The notes: generated by a model not told the origin, from the letters alone. DNA of 8,208 nt from an uncultured Coriobacteriaceae bacterium (GCA_900543875.1 UQSV01000063.1:1-8208); one strand, 5' to 3'; counted from the first letter of the stretch, positions 1 through 6,188 are shown. Made by a program: numbers and translations.

Positions 1-635
1 TAGAGCTGCTTGTGGTCGAGGTAGATCTGGTTGAGGTCCGTGATCTCCAGCTCGCCGCGCGCGGAGGGCTTGAGGGTCTTGGCGTACTCGACGACCTTCT
101 CGTCGTAGATATATAGGCCCGTGGCCACGTAGTTGGTGCGGGCCTCCTCGGGCTTCTCCTCGATGTAATTAACCTTCTTGGTAGCGTGATCGAAGTCGAT
201 GACAGCGTAGGACTCGGGGTGCTTGACCTGGTAGCCAAAGACCGTGGCACCCTTCTTGCGGTTGATAGCCTCGGCGAGGTTCTGGTCGAAGCCGGAGCCA
301 TAGAAGATGCTATCGGCCAGGATCAGGGCAACGCGGTCACCATCGATGAAGTCCTCGCCGATGAGGAAGGCCTGGGCAATGCCGTCGCGGCTCTCCTGGG
401 CCTTGTACTGGATGTTCATGCCCAACTGGGAGCCATCGCCAAAGTGGGCCTCGTAGGAGGCCATGTCCTGCGGGTTCACGATGAAGAGCACGTCGCGGAT
501 GTCGGCTTTCATGAGCGTGGCGAGCGAGTAGTACACGAGCGGCTTGTCATAGATGGGCAGCAGGTGCTTGGAGCCCGAGAACGTCATGGGGTAGAGGTGG
601 GTGCCGAAGCCTCCGGCAAGAACGATGCCCTTCAT
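1..635 (-). CDS. Glucose-1-phosphate thymidylyltransferase-like protein (RfbA/RmlA family), C-terminus cut by window edge
   Basis: The first 211 residues are visible; family members are about 290-300 aa, so roughly a quarter lies beyond the left edge. Family function: RmlA joins dTTP and glucose-1-phosphate into dTDP-glucose, the first step of dTDP-L-rhamnose synthesis for cell-surface glycans, in the cytoplasm. Visible family marks are the N-terminal MKGIVLAGG, SKHLLPIYDKP (22-32), DGIAQAFLIGE (84-94), the metal-binding Asp in LADS (108), EEKP (159-162), and ARGELEITDLN (192-202), which is very typical of RmlA. Odd: the G-x-G-T-R nucleotide loop reads GFGTH (His13 for Arg), SKQLLP is SKHLLP, GDN is ADS (Ser109), the YG near 144 is YA, and NYAVTGL is NYVATGL. 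The ATG at 635 has AGGAGG 9 nt upstream. Family assignment is secure; dTDP-glucose activity is uncertain, so no symbol is given. Confidence 0.85.
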   Translation of the reverse strand, partial: MKGIVLAGGFGTHLYPMTFSGSKHLLPIYDKPLVYYSLATLMKADIRDVLFIVNPQDMASYEAHFGDGSQLGMNIQYKAQESRDGIAQAFLIGEDFIDGDRVALILADSIFYGSGFDQNLAEAINRKKGATVFGYQVKHPESYAVIDFDHATKKVNYIEEKPEEARTNYVATGLYIYDEKVVEYAKTLKPSARGELEITDLNQIYLDHKQL

Positions 636-684
636 TGCGATGAGCCTCCTAGGATTGAGTGCATAGGTGCAAGTCTCAGTCGCA

Positions 685-690
685 AGTATA
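685..690 (-). promoter_or_regulatory. Candidate -10 box for the rfbA-like gene
   Basis: The minus strand reads TATACT here, five of six bases matching TATAAT, about 50 nt upstream of the ATG at 635. This predicts a start site near 678 and a leader of about 43 nt. No good -35 hexamer lies 16-18 bp upstream, so the promoter may be weak or activator-dependent. The box is one arm of an inverted repeat whose other arm holds the -10 of gltX. Confidence 0.5.
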
Positions 691-751
691 CCGCGAGCGG
701 GACGGGGCTGAGGGGACACCTCGGCACCTCGCCTGTGGTGGGTGCGCGCGG

Positions 752-757
752 TATACT
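752..757 (+). promoter_or_regulatory. Candidate -10 box for gltX
   Basis: TATACT lies 39 bp before the gltX ATG at 796, predicting a start site near 764 and a leader of about 32 nt. The expected -35 position (about 729-734, TCGCCT) is a poor match to TTGACA. This is the mirror image of the -10 on the other strand at 685-690. Confidence 0.55.
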
Positions 758-795
758 GAATTCGTATGTGACGTTTTACCAAGGAGGACTCCTAC

Positions 796-2283
796 ATGTC
801 CGACACCACGAAGCCCGTACGCGTGCGCTTTGCGCCCTCCCCCACCGGCAAGCTCCACGTGGGCGGCGCCCGAACGGCAATCTTCAACTGGGCCTTTGCC
901 CGCGCCAACCACGGCACCTTCATCCTGCGCATCGACGACACGGACCCCACCCGCTCCACCGACGAGAACACGCAGATCATCCTGCGCGCCATGCGCTGGA
1001 TGGGCCTCGACTGGGACGAGGGTCCCGACGTGGGCGGCGACTTTGGCCCCTACGCCCAGACCGAGCGCCTCGAGATGTACAAGGCCACTGCCAAGAAGCT
1101 GTGGGACGAGGGCCGCGCCTACCCCTGCTTCTGCACGCCCGAGCAGCTCGCTGCCGACCGCGAGGCCGCTGCCGCCCGCAAGGACCCCTTCCAGGGCTAC
1201 CAGCGCCGCTGCCGCAACCTCGACCCTGCCGAGGCCAAGGCCCGCATCGAGGCCGGCGAGCCCTACGTGCTGCGCATCAAGGTTCCCGAGGACCGCGGCG
1301 ACGTCGTGATCCACGACGCGGTGCACGGCGACGTCACCTTTGACGCCAAGGAGCTCGACGACTTCGTGATCTTCCGCTCCGACGGCACCCCCACCTACAA
1401 CTTCGCCACCGTCGTCGACGACGCGGCCATGGGCATCACCCACGTCATCCGCGGCGACGACCACCTCTCCAACACCCCGCGCCAGGTCATGGTCTACGAG
1501 GCCCTGGGCGCCCCCGTGCCCGTCTTTGCCCACATCTCGATGATCCTGGGCGCAGACGGCAAGAAGCTCTCCAAGCGCCATGGCGCCACGAGCGTCGAGG
1601 AGTTCCGCGACGAGGGCTACCTGCCGGATGCCTTCGTGAACTACCTGGCTCTCCTCGGCTGGTCGCCCGACGGCGAGACCACGATCGTCCCGCGCGACGT
1701 ACTGGCGAGCACCTTCTCGCTCGACCGCGTCTCCAAGAACCCCGCGACCTTTGACCCGGCCAAGCTCGACTGGATCAACGCCGAGTACCTCGCCAACATG
1801 TCCGACGAGGACTTTGCCGAGAAGATCATGGTTCCCGAGCTCGTCGAGACCGGCCTCATGGCCGAGAGCGACCGCAGCCAGGACTGGCTGCTCACGCTCG
1901 CGAGCGTCGTGAAGCCGCGCACCAAGCACCTGGGCGACGTAGCCGGCATCTGCTCGATGGTGTTTGGCACCGCCGAGACCCTCGCCTACGAGGAGAAGGC
2001 CGTCTCCAAGGGCCTCGCCAAGGAGGGCATGGCGGCCGTGCTCGACGCCGCCCACGCCGCCCTCGAGGCCGTCGAGGAGTCCAGCTGGAACGCCGAGGCC
2101 ATCGATGCCGCGCTCGAGGTCCTGCCCGAGCAGCTCGACGCCAAGAAGCGCCTCGTCTTCCAGGCCATCCGCGCCGCCGAGTGCGGCAACCTCGTGAGCC
2201 CGCCGCTGGGCGTTGTCATCGAGCTCGTGGGCAAGGCGGACGCCCTCGCCCGCCTCGAGCGCGCCCGCACGATGGCCCTGTAG
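796..2283 (+). CDS. gltX: Glutamyl-tRNA synthetase
   Basis: This class I aminoacyl-tRNA synthetase charges tRNA-Glu with glutamate in the cytoplasm, using ATP. In organisms without GlnRS it also mischarges tRNA-Gln for the GatCAB amidotransferase; whether that applies here cannot be seen. The protein is 495 aa, normal for the family. RFAPSPTGKLHVGG (11-24) carries the HIGH-type motif as HVGG (21-24), RIDDTD follows at 45-50, and KLSKR (257-261) is the KMSKR-type ATP-binding loop. HVIRGDDHLSNTPRQ (216-230) is also typical. The zinc-type knuckle has Cys111, Cys113 and Cys139, but position 141 is Asn where E. coli has His, so zinc binding may be absent or altered. The C-terminal helical anticodon-binding region (about 330-495) is intact. 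The ATG at 796 has AAGGAGG about 9 nt upstream. The gene stands alone between a divergent promoter and a terminator. Confidence 0.97.
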   Translation: MSDTTKPVRVRFAPSPTGKLHVGGARTAIFNWAFARANHGTFILRIDDTDPTRSTDENTQIILRAMRWMGLDWDEGPDVGGDFGPYAQTERLEMYKATAKKLWDEGRAYPCFCTPEQLAADREAAAARKDPFQGYQRRCRNLDPAEAKARIEAGEPYVLRIKVPEDRGDVVIHDAVHGDVTFDAKELDDFVIFRSDGTPTYNFATVVDDAAMGITHVIRGDDHLSNTPRQVMVYEALGAPVPVFAHISMILGADGKKLSKRHGATSVEEFRDEGYLPDAFVNYLALLGWSPDGETTIVPRDVLASTFSLDRVSKNPATFDPAKLDWINAEYLANMSDEDFAEKIMVPELVETGLMAESDRSQDWLLTLASVVKPRTKHLGDVAGICSMVFGTAETLAYEEKAVSKGLAKEGMAAVLDAAHAALEAVEESSWNAEAIDAALEVLPEQLDAKKRLVFQAIRAAECGNLVSPPLGVVIELVGKADALARLERARTMAL

Positions 2284-2300
2284 CAGGCATCACATATCCC

Positions 2301-2350
2301 GCACAAAGCGAGCGCCCCGAGCCACATGGTTCGGGGCGCTCGTTTTGTGT
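2301..2350. terminator. Strong intrinsic terminator after gltX, possibly bidirectional
   Basis: CGAGCGCCCCGAGCC (2309-2323) pairs with GGTTCGGGGCGCTCG (2328-2342) over 15 bp with one G-U pair and a 4-nt loop, ACAT. A T-rich tract (TTTTGTGT) follows on the plus strand, starting 26 nt after the gltX stop codon. Flanking A- and T-rich bases extend the stem further. On the minus strand the tail is only CTTTGTG, so termination of the convergent membrane-protein gene, which stops at 2510, is plausible but weaker. I found no better terminator for that gene in 2351-2509, which holds nothing else recognisable. Confidence 0.88.
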
Positions 2351-2509
2351 TGAAGATCATGCGAAAGCCTCGGGTTGGGCGGCGGCGTAGTAATCCCGAT
2401 ACGTACGGAGCGCTTGGTATGCCACCTCGCAAGAGCCGGAGTCAACGGAGTCGAGGCGCAAAATAAATTGGCCGGCATGGGGCATACCCTGCAAGCCTAT
2501 GGGTCACAG

Positions 2510-3835
2510 CTACTTGGAGGCCTTCTTGGTCGAGGAGGAGGCGCCGCCCGTCTTCTTCTTGACGACGTACTTGCCGTGCGAGGTCGTGGGCTTCACGGTG
2601 ACGGCCCCGCGCTTGGGCGCGCGACGTCCACTGCGGCCCGTCCAGCGCTGGGCGCGATGGTAGATGCTCTCGCGGTGAGAGCTCTTGAGGCCGATCATCG
2701 GGAGCGCGGCGAAGGTGGGCAGGAAGAACGTGACCACGCGCCACACGAGAAATCCCGCCGTGGCGGACGAGCCCAGCATGGGGCCAAAGAACAGCGCGAA
2801 GCCTCCCTCGGCGCCGCCGGTGCCGCCCGGCAGGGGCACGGCGGTCGAGACGAGCTGGACCATCGAGCCAGCCGCGAGGCAGGTAAGGAAGTCCGCCTCG
2901 ATGCCAAAAGCGTTCAGGACGAACCACGGGATCATGTAGAGGAATGCGAGCTGCGTCATCGTGATGACGAGGGTGAGCACCATGTCGGGGATGTTGGCGG
3001 CGCTGCGGCGGAAGGCGGTGGAGAACTGCGACACCTGGACGTTGATCATCTCGTCCCACTTGTCGTAGTTCTTGATCCAGCCGTGGCCATTCGCCCACGA
3101 CAGAAGCGAACTGCCCACACGACGCACGAAGTTGGGGCACAGGCACACGACGAAGAGGAACAGCAGCTCGATGGCATGGCCCGCGAAGACGAGCAGGTTG
3201 AGCAGCACGATATCGCCATAGCTCGAGAGGAAGAAGCCGAGCTTTGCCCACAGCATGATCGCAGCGAAGAGCACCACGCCAAACTGGAACATGATGAAGC
3301 GCGTGAACTGTGTGGCCGACGCCGCGCCCACCGAGAGGCCCGCCTTCGTGAGCTGGTAGATCTGAGAGGGCAGGGCGCCCATCTGCATGGGCGTGAGGTT
3401 GCCGAAGAAGTTGCCGGAGGCCTCTACGGCCATGAGGTCGCGAAAGCCCACCGGGGAGTCGTGGTCGAGGTAGACGGCCGTGACGTAGGCAAGGGTGCCC
3501 AGCATGAAGTACATGCAGATGCAGATGACGGCGCCAACGAGCCAGGGATACTCGACGTTGTGGAACGCCTCGACGAACTGGCCGATCTGCCCCGAGAAGA
3601 ACAGGAACGCCACGTAGGCGGCAAACACGAGGCCGATGAACTGGGCCCCACGGGCCGCCTGCTTCTTGTCGGGGTCCGCGGGCTTCTCGTCCGCGCCCTT
3701 CTTGGAGCGCGAGCGCACGGGGGCACCGGCGACGCGCGGCTTGGGAGCCCTGGCCCTATGGGAAGCCGCAGAGGTGGAGGGCTTCTCGGAAGCCTCGGTA
3801 GCTGCGGTCTTGCCGTTGTCTGGAGTGTTTGCCAT
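2510..3835 (-). CDS. Flippase-like membrane protein, lysylphosphatidylglycerol synthase TM family (UPF0104)
   Basis: The protein is 441 aa and belongs to the multi-pass family (PF03706-like) that includes the N-terminal flippase half of MprF and AglD-like proteins. Family members move or modify lipid-linked substrates in the cytoplasmic membrane; the substrate here is unknown and no lysyl-transferase domain is fused. Hydrophobic segments lie at about 63-81, 97-120, 180-198, 207-231, 285-309, 313-333 and 363-384. Family marks are GNFFGNLTPMQMGALPSQ (141-158) and PLPGGTGGAEGG (334-345), a conserved glycine-rich site. Residues 1-62 and 385-441 are hydrophilic, Lys/Arg/Ser/Ala/Pro-rich and probably disordered. 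I chose ATG 3835 because GAGGG lies 5 nt upstream. An in-frame ATG at 3877 has no Shine-Dalgarno but lies close to the predicted start site, so a leaderless start adding 14 residues is possible. The gene is monocistronic, convergent with gltX. Confidence 0.85.
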   Translation of the reverse strand: MANTPDNGKTAATEASEKPSTSAASHRARAPKPRVAGAPVRSRSKKGADEKPADPDKKQAARGAQFIGLVFAAYVAFLFFSGQIGQFVEAFHNVEYPWLVGAVICICMYFMLGTLAYVTAVYLDHDSPVGFRDLMAVEASGNFFGNLTPMQMGALPSQIYQLTKAGLSVGAASATQFTRFIMFQFGVVLFAAIMLWAKLGFFLSSYGDIVLLNLLVFAGHAIELLFLFVVCLCPNFVRRVGSSLLSWANGHGWIKNYDKWDEMINVQVSQFSTAFRRSAANIPDMVLTLVITMTQLAFLYMIPWFVLNAFGIEADFLTCLAAGSMVQLVSTAVPLPGGTGGAEGGFALFFGPMLGSSATAGFLVWRVVTFFLPTFAALPMIGLKSSHRESIYHRAQRWTGRSGRRAPKRGAVTVKPTTSHGKYVVKKKTGGASSSTKKASK

Positions 3836-3886
3836 AGGGTCCCTCACGTTATGCGAGCCCAAGGGCCCAAGCTGCATATCTGTTGA

Positions 3887-3892
3887 ATTTTA
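3887..3892 (-). promoter_or_regulatory. Candidate -10 box for the UPF0104 membrane-protein gene
   Basis: The minus strand reads TAAAAT, five of six matches to TATAAT, in otherwise GC-rich sequence 51 nt upstream of the ATG at 3835. The predicted start site falls near 3880. No convincing -35 hexamer is visible 17 bp upstream, so this rests on the -10 alone. Confidence 0.4.
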
Positions 3893-3940
3893 CCCCCGCG
3901 GCCAAGCGTCTCCGCAGGTTACATAGCATCTGCACCGCAA

Positions 3941-3972
3941 CGAGAAGGGGCCCGCCGCAAGCGACGAGCCCC
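3941..3972 (-). terminator. Intrinsic terminator-like hairpin at the end of the transporter operon
   Basis: In the minus-strand RNA, GGGGCTCG (3972-3965) pairs with CGGGCCCC (3954-3947) over 8 bp with one G-U pair and a 10-nt loop. The following tail, TTCTCG, is a poor U tract. It begins 24 nt past the stop codon of the cytidylate kinase-like gene and lies between that gene and the -10 of the next gene, where a terminator is expected. Termination may be incomplete. Confidence 0.6.
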
Positions 3973-3996
3973 AAAGACTTGATATGAGAGTTCGAG

Positions 3997-4695
3997 CTAC
4001 TCGGTCGCCGAGTCGCCGGTGGCGGAATCCGCCTGGGCGCACCGGGCGCGCTGCACCGCGGCGACCTTGGTGCGATAGGCCGCGGCGAGGATGTCAACGC
4101 AGCCCTGACGGCCAAAGCGGGCACGGTTCACCACGATGTCCTTCTCGGCATGCAGGGACCACTTGCCCGCCGAGTAGCGCTTGTAGAAGAGCTCGCGGGC
4201 GCGCTGCATGCGCTTGACGAGCTTCTTGGCCTTCTTGTCGGTGATGCCACGCTTGGCGCGCACAATCTCGACGCGGGCGTCGAGCGGAGCCGTCACGAGC
4301 ACCGAGATGCGGTTGGGGTTATCACGCAGGATGTAGTCGGACAGGCGGCCCTCGATGATGCAGCTCTGCGTGGAGCCCAGATCGCGGATGACGCCCTCCA
4401 TCTGCTTGAAGAGCTTGTCGGCCGCCGAGCGCGTGTCGACGCGGTCGGGCAAGAAGGCCGCGACCTCGGCGGACAAGCTCTCGTCGTAGGCGGCGATCTG
4501 GTCGGTCGTGACGCCCGCGCGCATCGAGGCGCGCACGAGAATCTCGTTGTCGTACAGCGGGATGCCCAGCTCGCAGGAAAGCATCTTTCCGATCTCGTGG
4601 CCCTCGGCGCCAAAGTCGCGAGCGATCGTGATGACGACGGGGTAGGTGCTCGTGTCGGGGCTGACCTCGACGAGGTTGTTCTGGTTCTCAGCCAT
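3997..4695 (-). CDS. Cytidylate kinase-like family protein
   Basis: The protein is 232 aa and resembles the cytidylate kinase-like family (PF13189), P-loop proteins related to CMP kinase whose substrates are mostly unproven. The N-terminal strand and loop read VITIARDFGAEGHEIGKML (21-39), followed by LGIPLYDNEIL (43-53), where the family typically has GSGGxEI and GIPFYD. IIEGRLSDYILRD (113-125) matches the family's GRxxDYIL segment, and an Arg/Lys-rich lid-like stretch spans 141-172. KWSLHAEKDIVVNRARFGRQG (178-198) matches the family's C-terminal nucleotide-fold strand. The C-terminus (215-232) is an Ala/Ser/Asp tail. ATG 4695 has AAGGAG 6 nt upstream, and this Shine-Dalgarno overlaps the TAA of the permease gene, so translation is probably coupled. 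An in-frame upstream ATG (4758) would overlap the permease and lacks support. Why it sits with an amino-acid importer is unknown. Confidence 0.8.
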   Translation of the reverse strand: MAENQNNLVEVSPDTSTYPVVITIARDFGAEGHEIGKMLSCELGIPLYDNEILVRASMRAGVTTDQIAAYDESLSAEVAAFLPDRVDTRSAADKLFKQMEGVIRDLGSTQSCIIEGRLSDYILRDNPNRISVLVTAPLDARVEIVRAKRGITDKKAKKLVKRMQRARELFYKRYSAGKWSLHAEKDIVVNRARFGRQGCVDILAAAYRTKVAAVQRARCAQADSATGDSATE

Positions 4696-4705
4696 GGGAG
4701 TCTCC

Positions 4706-5344
4706 TTACGCGGCGACCGCACGGCGCTGGTAGGCGCGCACGATGAGCGAGATGCCAAAGTTCAGGGCGAAGTACAGCAGGAAGACGAAGCCATAGACAA
4801 GCAGCACGTCATTGAGGCTCGTGGTCTTGGCCATGACGACCTTCGAAGTGTACATGAACTCGGCCACATTGATGCCGGCAAGGTAGGAGCTGTCCTTGAT
4901 GACCGTGGTGCATTGGCTGAACAGGGCGGGAATAATCGTCTTGAAAGTCTGGGGCAGGATGATGAGCCTCATCGTAGCGAAGAAGCCAAAGCCCTGCGAC
5001 GTTGCGGCCTCGAACTGGCTCCTGGGGATGGCGTTGAGGCCGCCGCGCACGATCTCTGCCATGACCGCCGAGGTGAAGATCGTGAAGGCCAAGACGGAGA
5101 TCACGACGTCGTTGCCCTTGACGGTGAAGTAGATGAACAGGATCCACAAAAGGTTAGGCGTGCAGCGGAACAGCTCGATGTAGGCGCTCACGAGCAGGCG
5201 CAGCGGGCGCGGCGCGTAGGACTTCACGAGGGCCAGGATAGTGCCAAAGACGAGCGAAAAGATGATGGCAAAGAAGGAAATGACGAGCGTCTTGCCAAAG
5301 CCGCCGAGCATGAAGCTCACGTTCTCGGGGGTAAAGATCTCCAT
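4706..5344 (-). CDS. Polar amino-acid ABC transporter permease 2 (GlnP/HisM type)
   Basis: This 212-aa inner-membrane subunit forms half of the translocation channel of the importer and contacts the ATPase. Hydrophobic segments lie near 13-40, 64-76, 80-100, 125-140 and 178-203, in line with the five-helix HisM/GlnP fold. The family's RGTP motif appears as RCTPNLL (60-66). The cytoplasmic EAA coupling loop is EIVRGGLNAIPRSQFEAA (97-114) running on to the SQGFG and ILPQ elements (116-132). ATG 5344 starts 4 nt after the stop of permease 1; its AAGGAGG (5354-5360) lies inside the end of that gene, so the two are translationally coupled. The stop codon TAA forms part of the Shine-Dalgarno of the next gene. 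Substrate is inferred from the binding protein, probably glutamine or glutamate. Confidence 0.93.
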   Translation of the reverse strand: MEIFTPENVSFMLGGFGKTLVISFFAIIFSLVFGTILALVKSYAPRPLRLLVSAYIELFRCTPNLLWILFIYFTVKGNDVVISVLAFTIFTSAVMAEIVRGGLNAIPRSQFEAATSQGFGFFATMRLIILPQTFKTIIPALFSQCTTVIKDSSYLAGINVAEFMYTSKVVMAKTTSLNDVLLVYGFVFLLYFALNFGISLIVRAYQRRAVAA

Positions 5345-5348
5345 CGGG

Positions 5349-6095
5349 CTACGCCTCCTTCGCGGGCTCGGGCGTCACGCCGGGGATGACCTTGGCGCGG
5401 GGGCGACGCTTGGAGCGGCTCTCGAGCCACTGGACCAGGATCGCCAGCGGGAAGCAGATGAGGAAGTACAGCACGCAGGCCATGATGTAGCCCTGTAGGT
5501 AGCCGTAGGTCGAGACAAAGTTGTCGGCGTTGTACATGAGGTCGCCGCCGGCGATGAGGGCAAGCACCGAGGTGTTCTTCACGAGGTTGAGCGCCTGGTT
5601 GCACAGCGGGGGCAGGATGACCTTGAACGTCTGCGGGAGCACGATGTAGGCGTAGGACTGCAGGCGCGAGAAGCCCTGCGACAGCGCCGCCTCGAACTGG
5701 CCGCGTGGCACGCTCTCGATGCCCGTGCGGATGACCTCGGACACGTAGGCCGCGTGGTAGAGGCCAACTCCCAGGGTGCCCAGCATGAAGGCGCTCGTGC
5801 GCACCGGGTCGGCCGTACCTAGGATGGCCTGGAGCAGCTTGGGGCCGGCCATGTACATGAAGAAGACCTGCACCGGCAGCGGCGTGTTCTGGTAGAACTC
5901 GACGTACACGCGGCTGATGCCACGCAGCATGCGCGAGCGCGTCGTCGAGAATACGCCGAGGATCGTGCCAAGCACGAGCGACACGGCAAGGCCCGCGAGG
6001 ACGACCTGCAGGGTCAGGGCAAAGCCCGTCCACAGGGAGTCCATCTCTGCGAAGGTCAGCGACCATCGCATCGGATCGAGGAGTCCGTCTAGCAT
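5349..6095 (-). CDS. Polar amino-acid ABC transporter permease 1 (GlnP/HisQ type)
   Basis: This 248-aa membrane subunit pairs with the next gene's product to form a heterodimeric channel. Hydrophobic segments lie at about 24-49, 70-85, 103-124, 150-180 and 203-222. YQNTPLPVQ (68-76) is the family motif before helix 2, and the EAA coupling loop runs from about 120 to 155 (SVPRGQFEAALSQGF, then VLPQ). The C-terminal 26 residues are basic then acidic/proline-rich and extend past the last helix into the cytoplasm. ATG 6095 has AAGGGA 5 nt upstream. A 13-bp GC-rich hairpin ends about 23 nt before the start, between this gene and the binding-protein gene, and could lower permease expression relative to binding protein. 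Confidence 0.93.
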   Translation of the reverse strand: MLDGLLDPMRWSLTFAEMDSLWTGFALTLQVVLAGLAVSLVLGTILGVFSTTRSRMLRGISRVYVEFYQNTPLPVQVFFMYMAGPKLLQAILGTADPVRTSAFMLGTLGVGLYHAAYVSEVIRTGIESVPRGQFEAALSQGFSRLQSYAYIVLPQTFKVILPPLCNQALNLVKNTSVLALIAGGDLMYNADNFVSTYGYLQGYIMACVLYFLICFPLAILVQWLESRSKRRPRAKVIPGVTPEPAKEA

Positions 6096-6111
6096 CTCGT
6101 TCCCTTCGTGA

Positions 6112-6140
6112 CTACGTGCGGGGCCGCCCGCTACGTGCGG
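6112..6140. repeat. 10-bp direct repeat CTACGTGCGG
   Basis: CTACGTGCGG occurs at 6112-6121 and again at 6131-6140, a period of 19 bp. The second copy covers the hairpin loop and the start of its right arm; the first overlaps the start of the left arm. It could have arisen by slippage or be a feature of the hairpin element. Confidence 0.6.
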
Positions 6141-6176
6141 CGGGCGGCCCCGGCAAGCCCCGCCAAGGCAGGCGGG
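6119..6176 (-). promoter_or_regulatory. Two GC-rich stem-loops between binding-protein and permease genes
   Basis: Positions 6119-6131 and 6140-6152 are perfect 13-bp reverse complements around an 8-nt loop. A second stem, 6159-6164 with 6171-6176, has 6 bp and a 6-nt loop. On the minus-strand transcript the small hairpin comes first, 12 nt past the binding-protein stop. No U tract follows either stem, so they are not ordinary intrinsic terminators. In other importer operons (malE-malF, for example) such structures protect the binding-protein message from 3' decay and reduce downstream expression; that role is inferred here. Positions 6173-6179 can also pair with 6124-6130, giving an alternative, probably weaker, fold. 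Confidence 0.7.
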
Positions 6177-6188
6177 CGGTCGAACAAC

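Larger units (their letters stand above)
685..757. repeat. 11-bp perfect inverted repeat enclosing the divergent promoters
   Basis: The left arm AGTATACCGCG (685-695) and the right arm CGCGGTATACT (747-757) are exact reverse complements separated by 51 bp. Each arm contains the -10 hexamer of one divergent gene. Between them, CACCTCG occurs twice with an 8-bp period (717-723 and 725-731), a possible half-site pattern for a regulator. The symmetry is directly visible; a regulatory role is inferred. Confidence 0.6.

Noticed and set aside
186..1343. Plus-strand open frame spanning the rfbA-like gene and the start of gltX
   Set aside because: It runs antisense through one gene, across the promoter region, then in another frame of gltX, with composition breaks at each boundary. 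It is a GC-rich shadow.
676..2055. Long minus-strand open frame of about 459 codons opposite gltX
   Set aside because: It mirrors the codon periodicity of gltX in GC-rich DNA; its Gly/Val/Ala/His-rich translation has no domain I recognise, and it lacks a Shine-Dalgarno.
2375..3886. Plus-strand open frame of about 503 codons opposite the UPF0104 gene
   Set aside because: It is the complement of clear transmembrane coding sequence; the product is rich in His, Glu, Arg and Gly without any motif, as expected for an antisense frame.
6119..6152. Intrinsic terminator after the binding-protein gene
   Set aside because: The hairpin is strong but has no U tract on the minus-strand RNA and the downstream permease genes have no other promoter that I can see, so a stability or attenuation role fits better.
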